Assembly: GCA_038025085.1 (NCBI GenBank)
Contig: CM076143.1
Coordinates: 33,006,501-33,070,500, forward strand
Origin: Tetragonia tetragonoides
Lineage: Eukaryota > Streptophyta > Magnoliopsida > Caryophyllales > Aizoaceae
Length of the DNA stretch: 64,000 bases
Direction: 5' to 3'
A program made the position numbers and the translations under genes. The notes under the pieces were generated by a model that was not told where the DNA came from, made no database searches, and saw nothing but the letters and a program-made list of their open reading frames with translations. Positions 20,982-32,185 of this stretch are shown here, in pieces. Position 1 is the stretch's first letter, and every line of letters starts with the position of its first letter.

Positions 20982-21711
20982 GTAGCGATTTCACTGGAGA
21001 CATGATTAAGAGGGTGTAACTTGAAAATAAATTCAATGCCATTATTTTTTCTTGGTCTACTACCTTGAGTGTTATTATTATTTTTCTGACTTGTCATTCA
21101 TCTCAGATCATTAAATTGCATCCATTGCATTCATGTGCATGCGCTTGCGCGACCTCCTGAGCTTGTTTTTTAGCCAGTGGAGTGTGGTGAAGTGCCTTCG
21201 CGAGAATCCACTCGATTCTTCTTTGCCAAGAAACATGGATCCCCCCACCTCATGTACCTTCCTATGCATTCGTCCATTCGACGAGTAGGATAACAAGGAT
21301 GCATCACATTGTCGCGCATCCCGCGGATTGTTGTACATTCTTGATCATGAGTACCTTTTGACCAAAACCCTTAAGCCTACCCCATTGCATGAACTAGAAT
21401 TAATGTTTTAGGTCGAAACTCAGTCCCATGTCCATGCTAGAGTTTCATGATCATGTCATTTGCGCTGTTGTGTTGTTTGCCCATATGTGAACGCAATCTT
21501 TGCGTAGTCGTTTTGGTCATCATAGAATATTAGGTTAGACCCCAATTAAGATCTTATCCTTTTTTGATTCTAAATTTTGTTTTAAAATTGAGTCTGGAAT
21601 CTTTATTTTTAGGAAACAATATCCCTAAATGTTCTATATGATGCTTGTTACCTTAGGAAAGATTTAGTGTTTTATTCTTTCCCATTATTTAGGTAGTGAG
21701 TTTTAGTCAAA
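20982..21711 (+). other. PBS and leader of element B
   Basis: TAGCGATTTCACTGGAGA at 20983-21000 is a mutated form of the A1 PBS. The rest is noncoding. No gag is found here or later, although Tat-lineage elements place it between this leader and the RT. Confidence 0.65.
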
Positions 21712-21998
21712 GATCTCGAGATAATATCTCTCCCCTCTCCTTTTAGTCAAGAGTATAATATCTTTTGCTTTATCTCATATTGAGTCGAGATAATATCTCT
21801 CCTCTCTCCTTTTAGTCAAGAGTATAATATCTTTTGCTTTATCCCATATTGAGTTGAGATAATATCTCTCCCCGCTCCTTTTAGCCAAGAGTATAATATC
21901 TTTTGCTTTATCCCATATTGAGTCGAGATATATCTCTCCTCCTCCCTCTTAGTCAAGAGTACAATATCTTTTTATTTTTATCCCATATTGAGTCGAGA
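21712..21998 (+). repeat. 69-bp tandem repeat in leader/gag position of B (4 units)
   Basis: Units start at about 21713, 21781, 21850 and 21919, each with GAGATAATATCTCTCC, AGAGTATAATATC and TTTATCCCATATT. It occupies the place where gag/protease should be. Confidence 0.9.
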
Positions 21999-22097
21999 TC
22001 TTTTGACCTAAACCCATTACTTAGACCCCAAGAGTAACTATGTTGATAGAATAATCTAGATAGATATTTCCCTTTTTTTTTTCTTTAAAACCTTTTT

Positions 22098-25000
22098 TTG
22101 TGGAACTTGTTAGTCTTTCCTTTTTCTAAGACTTATCCGCTATTCAGGATTGGGAAGAAAACAATCGGTCCGAAAAGTCAGGAGCGCGATCATAGTAATC
22201 AACGTCTGGTTAGGAAGCTCATATTGGAGTCTCCCCCTAAGAGCAAGGCTAAGCTCGACACTATGTTTAATTCTACTTGCAAGTCTAATGCTGTTAAAGC
22301 CAATAGTAATGGCTTAGTTGATGTTCCAACTTCTTCTATCAATGAAATGAGTACTGATTCTGCTTACTTCTTGGATTACTTAGTAGTTAGTAATTCAAAA
22401 GATGAAGAACAATTGCCCAAAGAAGTAACTAAAGCACTATTAGAGCATGAATACAAGACTTCGATTGTGGAAGAAACAGAATTAATTAAACTTTCACACG
22501 ATCAAGAGCCGCGGCAAGTGCGCATTGGCTTATCTCTAACTCCCAAAGAAAGCTTTATAAATCTCTTTAAAGAATACATAGACGTTTTCGCTTGGTCCTA
22601 CAAAGATATGCCGGGAATAAGTCGTGAGATAGCACAACATACAATACCGCTCAACCCCGATTCCAAACCGGTAAAGCAAAAACATCAAGGAATGAAACCT
22701 GAGTGGACATTGAAAATCAAAGAAGAGGTGCAACAACAGTTCGCAGCAGGTTTCACTAAGGTCGCTCAATATCCAGAAGGAGTCGCCAACATAGTACCCG
22801 TTCCAAAAAAGGATAGCAAAGTAAGGATGTGCGTCGATTTCAGAGATCTAAACAAGGTAAGTCCAATGGACGACTTTCCCTTGACATATATAGACGTACT
22901 GGTGGACAATACCACAGGACATGACCTTTTGATAATTCATGGACGGCTATGCAGGGTATAACCATGTACAAATGGCCGACGAAGATATGGAGAAAACCAC
23001 TTTTATAATCCAATGGGGTACATACTGCTACACTGTCATCCCTTTCGGGTTGAAAAATACGGGGGCAACGTACCAAAGAACCGCAACTTCCCTTCTACAT
23101 GACATGATGCACAAGGAGGTTAAGGTGTATGTAGACGATATGATCATCAAGTCCAAGGAGAAAGAAGGGCATATCCCCTCTCTAAAGAAATTCTTCAACA
23201 GACTTCGGAACTAAATCATGAGGTTAAATCCCCAAAAATGTGCATTTGGAGTAACTTCTGGCAAGCTTTTAGGATTTTTCATAAGCACAAGAGGCATTGA
23301 AATTGATCCTACCAAGATTAAAGCTATAAGGGATATGCCCTCTCCTAAAAATGAAAAGGAGATAAGGGGATTCTTAGGACGACTCCATTATATAAGTCGA
23401 TGCATATCCAAATTGACTATTACATGTGAGCCCATCTTCAAAAAGCTCAAAAAGGACACCAAATCTACATGGGATGATCAACGCCAATAAGCTTTCGACA
23501 AAATTACGGAGTAATCCACCCGTTTTGGTTCCACCAATTCCGGGAAAACCACTTATGCTATACCTAACAGGCACAGAAACCGCCATTGGTGCTATCTTGG
23601 CCCAAAAGGTGGAGAATGACGAAAAGGCAATATACTACCTTAGCAAGAAATTCTTAGAATACGAAACATGCTACTCCACACTATAGAAGACGTGTCTCGT
23701 ATTGCTCACTGCAACAAAGAAGTTTCGACACTACATGCTATAACACTCTATCCATACAAAGTCAAGGATGAATCCACTAAAGTACTTGTTCGAGCAGCAA
23801 GATGTACTGTCATGCTTTCAGAATTCAATCTATCTTTTGAACACCAAAAGGTAATCAAAGGACATGACATTTCCGACCATCTCACTGAAAACCCACTTAG
23901 TAGCGAAGATGCCACGCATGACTTTCCCGATGAAGGGATAATGAATGCCGAAGAAAACACTTGGCAGTTATACTTTGAGGGAGCATCAAACAAAATTTTT
24001 TTTGGCGTAGGAGTATTATTAGTCAGCCCCGAAGGCGCACATACTCCCATAGCCGTCAAATTAGACCATGAGGTAACTAACAACGACGCCGAATATGAAG
24101 CATGCATCATTGGTTTAGAAGCGGCAATAGAACTGCAAATCAAGGACCTAAAGGTATATGGAGACTCAACCCTCATCATAAATCAAGTCTCCGAAAAGTG
24201 GAAAGTGAAAAGCGAATCCCTGGCACTTTACCAAGAATATCTTGAAAAGATAGCCAAATATTTCACTCACGTCCATTTTACATACCTTCCTAGAGAGGAT
24301 AACCAGTTCGCAGATGCCTTAGCAAAGATGGCCTCCATGATAAATATTCCAGATGATGTAATCACTATGCCTATTCACATTCAAAGGCGCACCGAGCCTG
24401 CCTTTTGCGATGCACTTGAGATATACGTCAACGAGGATGAGGAAGAAGAACGGTTCACTGACATTCTCAATCTATTAGCCGAAGGCAAGTACCCTCCACA
24501 ATCGACATCTAGGGCACAAAGGGCCTTAAGAAGACTAGCTGCACAATACATACATGTGCAAGGCAAGCTTTATAATAAGACACCACAAGGGAACGTGAGG
24601 CAAGCAAAGTCATGAGTGACATACATAATGGCATATGTGGTCCCCACATTAATGGATTGACTTTAGTCAAGAAAATCCTAAGGCAAGGATACTATTGGAC
24701 TACAATGGAGAAGGATTGCATCGAATACGTGAAAAAGTGAACACGCTGCCAATTCCACGACAATTTACAACATAGACCTCCTACTCCTCTACATAAGTTC
24801 CCCTCACCGTGGTCATTCTCTGTATGGGGCATTGACATCATTGGAAAAATCTCCTCTACAGGAAAAGCATGCCATGAATACATACTAGTCGCGGTAGACT
24901 ACTTTACCAAATAGGTCGAAGCTCGTTCATACGCAAGAATAGCGTCAAAGCACGTGGCAAAGTTAATACATGACAACATCATTACTCTTCACGAAGTTCA

Positions 25001-25605
25001 AAATTCAACATCGACAGCCTTCACCTTATAGGCCACAAACGAATGGAGCCGTAGAATCCGCAAACAAGAATGTAAAGCAAATGATAGCTAAGATGACGAA
25101 AAACAACAAAGATTGGCCCGACAAGCTGCAATTCACTTTATGGGGACATAGAACTACTATTCGATCCTCAACAGGAGCAACACCTTATGCATTAGTATAT
25201 GGAATGGAGGCGATAGTCCCAGTCGAGGTAGAAATCCCTTCCTTAAGGATAGCTCTGGAAAGTGAATTACCCGAAGTAGATTTGGTCCAAGCCCGGTATG
25301 ACCAATTGGTCTTGCTAGACGAAAGACGACTAAATGCCTTACATTATGGTCACGTCTACCAAGCAAGAATGGCAAGACATTTTGAACAACTATTCAAGGC
25401 TACAGGACTAAAAGAAGGAGACTTAGTCCTAAAAGAGGTAAGACCAATTGTAGTCGACCCTCAGGGAAAGTTCAAACCTAATTGGGCCGGCCAATACATT
25501 ATCAAGACAATATTATCCGGTGGAGCTGTAAAATTAATGGATTTAGACGGCAACGAGTTCACTCAACTCACAAATATGGACACACTTAAGCGATTCTATG
25601 CATAA
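22098..25605 (+). pseudogene. pol: Pol of element B: RT, dual RNase H, integrase (broken)
   Basis: 22098-22961 starts with a linker and the RT N-terminus (MPGISREIAQHTIPLN; VPVPKKDSKVRMCVDFRDL). A frameshift near 22935 leads to MDGYAGYNHVQMA, then the RT catalytic YVDDMIIK (near 23130). After a stop at 23212 come the RT thumb (GFFISTRGIEIDPTK), the connection and first RNase H (TGTETAIGAILAQK), then a frame change near 23690. 23760-24615 holds the second, archaeal-type RNase H (LYFEGASNKIFFGVGV, NNDAEYEACIIGLEAA, VYGDSTLIINQVS), the dual-RNase H mark of the Tat lineage. Integrase follows with several stops (SVWGIDIIGKISS near 24830), and 24970-25605 covers the YRPQTNGAVESANKN region to the C-terminus (LTNMDTLKRFYA). 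The pseudogene has many stops and frame changes. Possible splice acceptor TATTCAG near 22147. Confidence 0.9.
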
Positions 25606-26086
25606 ATACATAATCTTTGAGGGAGCCCATTAAGGCACCAATTAATCCAAGTCAAACTTCGTCAAACCGTCCACATGGGCCCACGACCAGGAAAAAAAAA
25701 TATAAATAAATAACGGGATTTGGTTTTACGAACAACATTAGCCTGATTCCGCATGGATATGTAGGTAACCATATAACTTGGGCCCGACCATTTTCATAAA
25801 TAAACCTCTAAGGGAGGTTTAATTCATTCGATTAATGCAAAAATAGGCAAGTCTTTCATTAATATGGCTAAAGTCCATTACATGCTCTAACAAAAAAAGA
25901 AAAGTGCAGAAATAATAAGAAAATAATAAAAGGGCAATTCTAAACTACATCTACTTGGGCATGGAAACCCGTTATTTGAAATATACTAATAAGCACAAAA
26001 AATCAAGACTTGCTAGACAACTAGAGGTGGACTACTCCTCTGTGTCTTTGTTAACCTCAGGCTCTTGGGCGGGCTCGCTAGGCTCA
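25606..26086 (+). other. Post-pol spacer of element B
   Basis: Contains GCCTGATTCCGCATGGATATG and GTAGGTAACC near 25742-25770, the same Tat-type block as in A1 (6480-6540). No gene. Confidence 0.6.
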
Positions 26087-27593
26087 TCAAGTTCCATTCG
26101 TTATTTTGGAGCCCAGTCTTTCCCTACCATTGCCAGAAGAGGCCTCGTGATCATTGGACCTAACTTGAGGGACTTGTTTGGCCGAGTGGGCCGAATTCTT
26201 CCTCTTTTTGGACTGGGCCTTAGCCTTGCCTTTTCCCTTACCCTTAGTTTGGGGCTTGGAAGGATTAGTGGGCCTATCGATGGGAGCTATCCTTATACTG
26301 CTGGGCTCATCGTATTGGCGAGCCCTGAACAACTCTTTCTCCTCCTCTAGGAGCCTTTGGTTGACTTGATGGTCACCACTCCAAATCCACTCCTCATAAA
26401 AGCTTGACAACCTGTTTGAGTGGAGTTATACCGACTTAGTCCACACTTGGCGACGGTTCCAGTGCCATTCCCAATTAGACACCAAGGAGGATGTTAAAGG
26501 CCTTTGGAAAGGAGGTTCGTAACTTACATTCGGGATCCTTTGCCTTAAACCGTATTGGTGGAGGAGGCGGTTCGGTAGGAAGAATGTCAAGGTATATAAG
26601 CCAATAATCCTCGTAAAAGGCACGTTCTCACTACACCCTACAATTTTGGTGGTGCACCACTATGGGTCGTACCAAGCCGGTTGGATATCAGTATAGAAGT
26701 ATGAAATCCACTCCTCCCGAGAGGATTCGGAGAACTTTCGGCGCCTCGCCGGAAAGTGCTTAGGGAGGAACTTCCTAGTGTCAATGGGAGGCTCAAGCAA
26801 GTGGAGTCTCTCTTGAAGCCATAACTACACAAAAACAACAAAAGGAAAATTCAAGTCAATACAAGATGAGAATTTTCACTACATAAAGTTAAAATCCGAA
26901 AAGATTAAGGCTTTATCATTAAAACTTACTTGAAGGAGTAAAGGGCTTCTGGTGAAGTACTCTTGAGGATTGCTCTTGAGCCTATCTAAAGCAAGGAGTG
27001 TCTCTCCTACAACCAAGTGCATAGGATCGAGAGCTATCCCATTGAATTTGTTCAGTCACCCTAAGAAGGCAAGTTTTGCCCTTGTTGATGGTAGACTTCT
27101 TTTCGGATGGAATAAGAGCGTCTTCATTGCAACCAACAAACAAATAACGATTGAGGAGGCAAAATACAAAGGCACGTTTCTTGTACCTCATATCCATCGC
27201 ATCCCGAGCCCTAGAAGTGAAGAAAGTCACAAGCCTAGCAAGATCAACATCCTCACCGTGAAGTGCTTGGGCCACTTGACGAGGAGACAACCCGAGGTAT
27301 CTTTGAAAATCACCCTCAAAGGCGTTCCCCAAGTAAGGAACGGCAGGAGCTCTCGGTTGGAAAGCCAATGATATTGGAGAACTCCTCACCAACGGGCGCA
27401 TCTCATGAGCACCAAAACGGAAAACATGGAACTTCGGGTCCCAAAATTCAATAGAGGCATGAAGAAATTCCCACAAGACCGTAACTTGCTTAAGGTGAAA
27501 CAAGGCTTTAAGGTGTAAGGGAGTAAGTTCTAACCTCTCCTCTACGGTCATGGAGGCCAACCAAGCATCAAAGACATCATCAAAGTTCACCAT
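26087..27593 (-). pseudogene. Antisense DUF7745-like gene of element B
   Basis: Starts MVNFDDVFDAWLASM at 27593, followed by VEERLELTPLHLKALFHL, FWDPKFHVFRFGAHE and YLGLSPRQVAQ, then RAFVFCLLNRYLFVG. After a one-base frame change near 27035 it reads HLVVGETLLALDRLKSN and LLLQ, with donor GTAAGT at 26929 and acceptor TAG before exon LWLQERLHLLEPP at 26824. It continues to FTRIIGLYTLTFFLPNRLL and the charged tail (KGKGKGKAKAQSKKRK, NLS-like) at 26150-26240. It aligns with 4989-6297 of A1 along its length. Breaks: the frame change, a TAG in WYDP-stop-W near 26665 and a stop before SSFYEEW. Upstream it is joined to a truncated PMD (see 27594-27717 and 41371-42187). Confidence 0.6.
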
Positions 27594-27717
27594 TGTTAAG
27601 ATTAAGGATTTTCTCTCATTACCGTTCCGCAAGACCTCTAACAAGTAAGCAGTCGGAGCGCTCGGCAGAAGTGATGGACGCTAACAGATGACCAAAGCCA
27701 CAACGCTTCACAATAGC
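27594..27717 (-). pseudogene. Antisense PMD gene of element B, second half of exon 2
   Basis: Continues the PMD exon broken by the chromovirus: VKRCGFGHLLASITSAER, then LLVRGLAER, equivalent to GFGHFLSVIP...LLERFWDTT in A1. The reading frame then meets a stop, and 20 bases later the DUF7745-like start codon (27593) follows. The rest of the PMD gene (over 2 kb in A1) and the inter-gene spacer are absent, so a deletion has joined the two genes. Confidence 0.65.
27713..27717. repeat. Left TSD of chromovirus
   Basis: ATAGC, identical to 41371-41375 immediately after the 3' LTR. Confidence 0.95.
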
Positions 27718-30700
27718 TGTAGTATCCCGAAAATTTAAACTCAATTATTAAACTATAATAGTGATTAATCAGCATAAACATTTTTGTTAACTTGCTAAGT
27801 ATGATTAACGTGTCTAATGCATGCATTTACGTAAATATAAACTAAACTATATGCTAATCTCGTTTTAAGTTAAAAACAAGTTGATTAACTAACTAAAATA
27901 CTTAATTAACTTACTTAACTTATGTTTACGGTTTGCGTAGGCATAATTAGACCTTTGCTCATGTTGATGACCGAATTAGGAGATGTTAGGCTAGGATTAG
28001 CAAATTTCCACTTTTCCCTAATTACCTTACTATTCACTTATGTTTACTTATCAACTAACCATGACATTCCTTTACACTTGTCATTTATTTACCTTGACAC
28101 CATGTTATGCATGCTTACTAAGCTAAACTAGAAAACATGCCATGTTCCATTGTTTGTTAATATGACTAGGCTAAGTAAACATGCAAAATAAAAACTATAC
28201 AAGGGAGAACGAGAGTTACGGGTAGAAGATAGAAAGAAAGAAAAGAAGAGAAAGGCCTTAGCCTTTATAAAACCAAGTAAGTGTAAGAAAAATCTTCAAT
28301 TGGGATCAAAAGCAAAACAAAATCTTTCTTTCCAAATATTAGAACCAATGCAACAAGTAGAGCTTACAAAGTCTCACTTTTCTTCTTCCCCAAAACCGAA
28401 AATATCATCTTTCTCAAAAGCTAGAATATGCTCTTGCATTGTTTCTTTATACATCATCATCTTACAATCCAATCTCACTTAAACTCTAAGCAAAAACAAA
28501 GAACAAAAATGAGGTAGAAAGAGAAGAAGAAGCCGTGAGGTAGAGAAGGGAAAGAGAGAAGAAATTTGGTAAGAAAACTTACACAAATTCATGCATTAAT
28601 CATCTATATTTTATTGTCTTTGCTTCTAATCATTATTCCATCATTTATTCTAAACTCTAACTTGCTCATCATCTCTTTTCTTCACCACCGACTCCACCAC
28701 CTTAGCTCCACCGTCACCCGAACATGAAGCTCCCGGACCTTCAAGAGCCACCACGAGACACCACCAAGGTTTAACCTCATGCACTACTATTTATCCAAAG
28801 CTTAAGTTATCATTTTCACCTAAAGTTCATTATTACGAAATAGAACCCTAGCAAGTATATATGATTACAATCAAAAGTATAAAAGAAAAAGGTTTAAGAA
28901 ATCAAGATCTAAATAATCTTGACTTTAAAATACAAGTTATGTTGTTGCATGTCCATTTATAAACTTACGTAAACTTGATCTTGACTATTATGACCAAAAT
29001 CATTTATCCCATATTTATTTCTAATTTTCTCTAAATATCTGTTAAGCACTTTTGAAAATTAAAATGGTAGAATAAAAAGAGGAATTATCAAATGAAATAA
29101 TAATAAAGATTTGGAGAATAAAAAGAGTAATTTTGAGTATAAAAGGGCTCAAGGTCGAAAAGAAACAAAAGAAGAGGAAATGAAAAGGATGTTTATTAAT
29201 ACTTAAACATGTTTGCTTAATTAATTAGGGACTTGTGCTAGTAGTGAGTGATCAAGGAAGCTAAGGAAAGGAAGTGTGTTTGGAAGCTTAAGGAAGGTAT
29301 ACCCATGTCCACTAAAACCTCTTACTTCGATTTAATGAATTAAGAAGATAACCATGGATTTTCCTATACTTATATTCTATATGTATATATATGAATAAGG
29401 GTACGATTGTGAAGTTGTATAGAAGATTGCATGTGATTATTTTCGTAACATGGCCGAATGGATATGATGTTGCATGTTGATGCTTACTTGATAATTACAT
29501 GAGGATTAAAGTTTGATATTTGAGCTTGGTAACTATATGTACAATCATCTTGGATTATGATCTTGATGACAAGTTTTATTGAATGTTTGTTTAATAATTT
29601 ACTTAATTATTTACGAGTATGCGTATAAGATGATTGAGTGAGCTTAAGGTTGAATGATAATATTTACTTGATAGACTGCATGTTAAGTTACGACTATGTT
29701 GAATAATAAGTATTGGTCAATTGTGCTTTGCATGTCTAAGTGATCGAGTTGATGTTAATTAATGATAATGAGTTGATAAAGAGGTTTATGAGTATATATA
29801 TATGCATGTACGAAGATATGAAGTGTTGAACACAATTTAGAGAATTATTGTGAAAAGGAACAAGTTTGGGAAGTATATAATTTATGTTAATATGATCATG
29901 TTTATTAAGATGAATATGACATATTAAGACAAAAACAAGCATGTCTACTAACTTAATTGTAGTGTGCTCTCAAACTTAGTACCCTTGGGATATTAAAGAG
30001 CATGCCTAGTGTGCACACTTTAATAAAATGTTGTAGGATTAAACCCATTGTGCTTAAGCTGTAGGGATCAACTAATTCTCAGTGTCTAGCTTAATCATGT
30101 TTAATCTAAGTTTCAGTGGGGTATAAACCTGAAGTGAAATGATTATGCCAAAAAGGCCAAATGAATGAATTATGATTTGTAGGGTCATCGAACCAAAGTG
30201 TAGGACTCATCGAGTCTGAGTTGTGCTATGCTCTTCCTCACTACCTAACCTAGAAGTCTAGTCCTTGCATGTTGTGACTTGAGTTATTCTATAGATTAAT
30301 AGACCTCAAAGGTCATTTTCTGAGTACTAACGCGTTTGTGTGCAATGATGGTTGCTTAATACTCTTTGCATGTGAATCTTGTACGTATGCATGGTTTTGT
30401 ACGTAAAAGAACGAATTAATTACGCTTGTAAGAACGTACAATCTCTTTAAATAATGATTATTGATATTATTATAAATATAATTTTTATGAGTGATGATTG
30501 TTAATGCTAAATATATTTTGAGTATAAAACAAAATGTATTTTACAAAGTGGGGTGAGTATTGCTTAGCTTTCGCTAATTTTCTTTTGTTTTTGTGTCATC
30601 TCTTCCTGCGTGGATATTGTATCCTTTTGACAGATTTTGGGCAAGGGAGAGAGTGAAGAATGGAAGGAAGCCTTTTGTGCATGCTTAGTGCATGTTTTTG

Positions 30701-30958
30701 CTGTTGTGTATCTCCGTGGCTTTCGCAGATGGAGGAGAACCCCATATAACTTAATAGTATAATTAGTGATGTAGCTTTGGAACAATACAAACATGTAATC
30801 CTTACTTTTATAATATAATATAATCAACTATGTTTGTTGTTCTCTATATCGATTTTTGCCTTGTGCTCGTCTTGTTACAAGTACGACAGTAATGTCCTGG
30901 AATTGATTAAGGGCCCATTAGTATGTTTAATTAGAGTTATCTAATCCGAGGCGTTATA
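27718..30958 (+). mobile_element. 5' LTR of chromovirus (3241 bp)
   Basis: Starts TGTAGTATCCC and ends GCGTTATA (the 3' LTR ends GCGTTACA). It is long for a chromovirus but in the usual Tekay range. There is no significant ORF. Confidence 0.95.
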
Positions 30959-30961
30959 AGA

Positions 30962-30974
30962 TGGTATCAGAGCA
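30962..30974 (+). promoter_or_regulatory. Primer-binding site (initiator tRNA-Met)
   Basis: TGGTATCAGAGCA, three bases after the LTR, is the classical PBS complementary to the 3' end of initiator tRNA-Met. Confidence 0.95.
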
Positions 30975-31155
30975 TATAAAATATTTAAAAGAAGATTAGG
31001 AAAGCTATAAGTTAAACCGTGACTAGACCGAGAGAGATGGGTAGACAATAGAATGGGAATTGTTTGAACTTCTTTGTATGACTTGCATGTGCTTATATGT
31101 GGTTGCTTGATCTTATTTGACTCACTATCTGCTATTTATTTATCTTATGTGATAG

Positions 31156-31803
31156 ATGCAGCAACCTGACCCTTATGTGCTCGTGAACCCTCTCAACATC
31201 CCTAACCCTCCACCTCACCCTGCGACTTTACGTAAGCACCCTGAGAAAACTATAGCTGAGTATGTGCAACGTTTTCACCTTGCTTGTAGAGTCTTTGTTC
31301 CCTTTACTAGTGAAGCCGCTGATTTTCCTGGTTGGCAAGTGTATAATCTCTTAAGGACTTTTCCTTCAGTTGAACCCTGGTTAAGTGTGAAGTTGAACTA
31401 TATGAGTATTATGACCGATGGGATTCACTATAATTGGGATCACTACATGTGTGGGGATGATTGGTACTTGACCCTAGGTTATATGTCGGGTGTTTTGCAA
31501 CAAGCTTATACTGAGTGGATGTGTTGTGAGAATAGTGTACTCTTGATTCCCGAGACCATAGTGCAGTATAAGAGGGGATGAATGCTTCGTTATCACCATT
31601 GGCCTCATAACACCCAACCTTCTCTCATTGCCCGACCATCCGCGACTCCACCACCACCTCGGCAGACCGTGTACCGACCGCCAGCAGCTGTGCCTACAGC
31701 CACTTCTCCGGAGCCGGTGCCACTCAATGTGATACCACCAAGGGGACTTGCAAATGGCTTCTTGGTGCAATATGATAGGGGAAGTTCTTTGGGTGGAAGT
31801 TAG
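31156..31803 (+). pseudogene. Extra ORF upstream of gag in chromovirus, function unknown
   Basis: A single frame of 215 codons plus final stop, broken once by TGA at 31579-31581. The first part (MQQPDPYVLVNPLNIPNPPP) leads into an aromatic-rich globular stretch (AEYVQRFHLACRVF; FPGWQVYNLLRTFPS; HYNWDHYMCGDDWY; QQAYTEWM). The second part is Pro-rich (ATPPPPRQTVYRPPAAVP). It lies between PBS and gag, on the sense strand, in frame 1 relative to the window, while gag-pol is in frame 2. I do not recognise the family; it is not a usual chromovirus domain. Extra ORFs before gag have been described in some plant Ty3/gypsy lineages. It could also be a captured host exon. Confidence 0.5.
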
Positions 31804-32185
31804 ATGTCAAGGGTACAAGTGATCATGCATGGGTGAAGCTTTATGGTATTTAGTTGTTTATGAACTTGTTTTATGTGGTAGTTGAACAATTTGCAATTTG
31901 GTGTTGTAATATTTAGCCTATGACTAAGACTTTAGCTAGATAGGTCATATGGTATGTTGTGATGTTAGGCTTAACTTGTTTTGCACTTTTGTAGGCTAAT
32001 CGGATGTATTGCTAGCTCGCTACTTGAACTTATTCTCTTTGCTTATCTATGATTGTGATGTATGATTTAAGTGGTAATTGTTTGCATAAGTAGAAAACAA
32101 GACACTAGAGATCATGTTTAAGAGGAACTCACATTACCTAAAGATTATATGCCATGCTTAACTATTGTTATTCCTATAGTTGAAA
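31804..32185 (+). other. Leader between the extra ORF and gag
   Basis: AT-rich, no gene seen. Gag begins at ATG 32186. Confidence 0.5.

Noticed and set aside
26982..27371. Plus-strand ORF of 133 codons (26970-27371) opposite the DUF7745-like gene
   Set aside because: The minus frame aligns with the gene in element A1; the plus frame has no counterpart.
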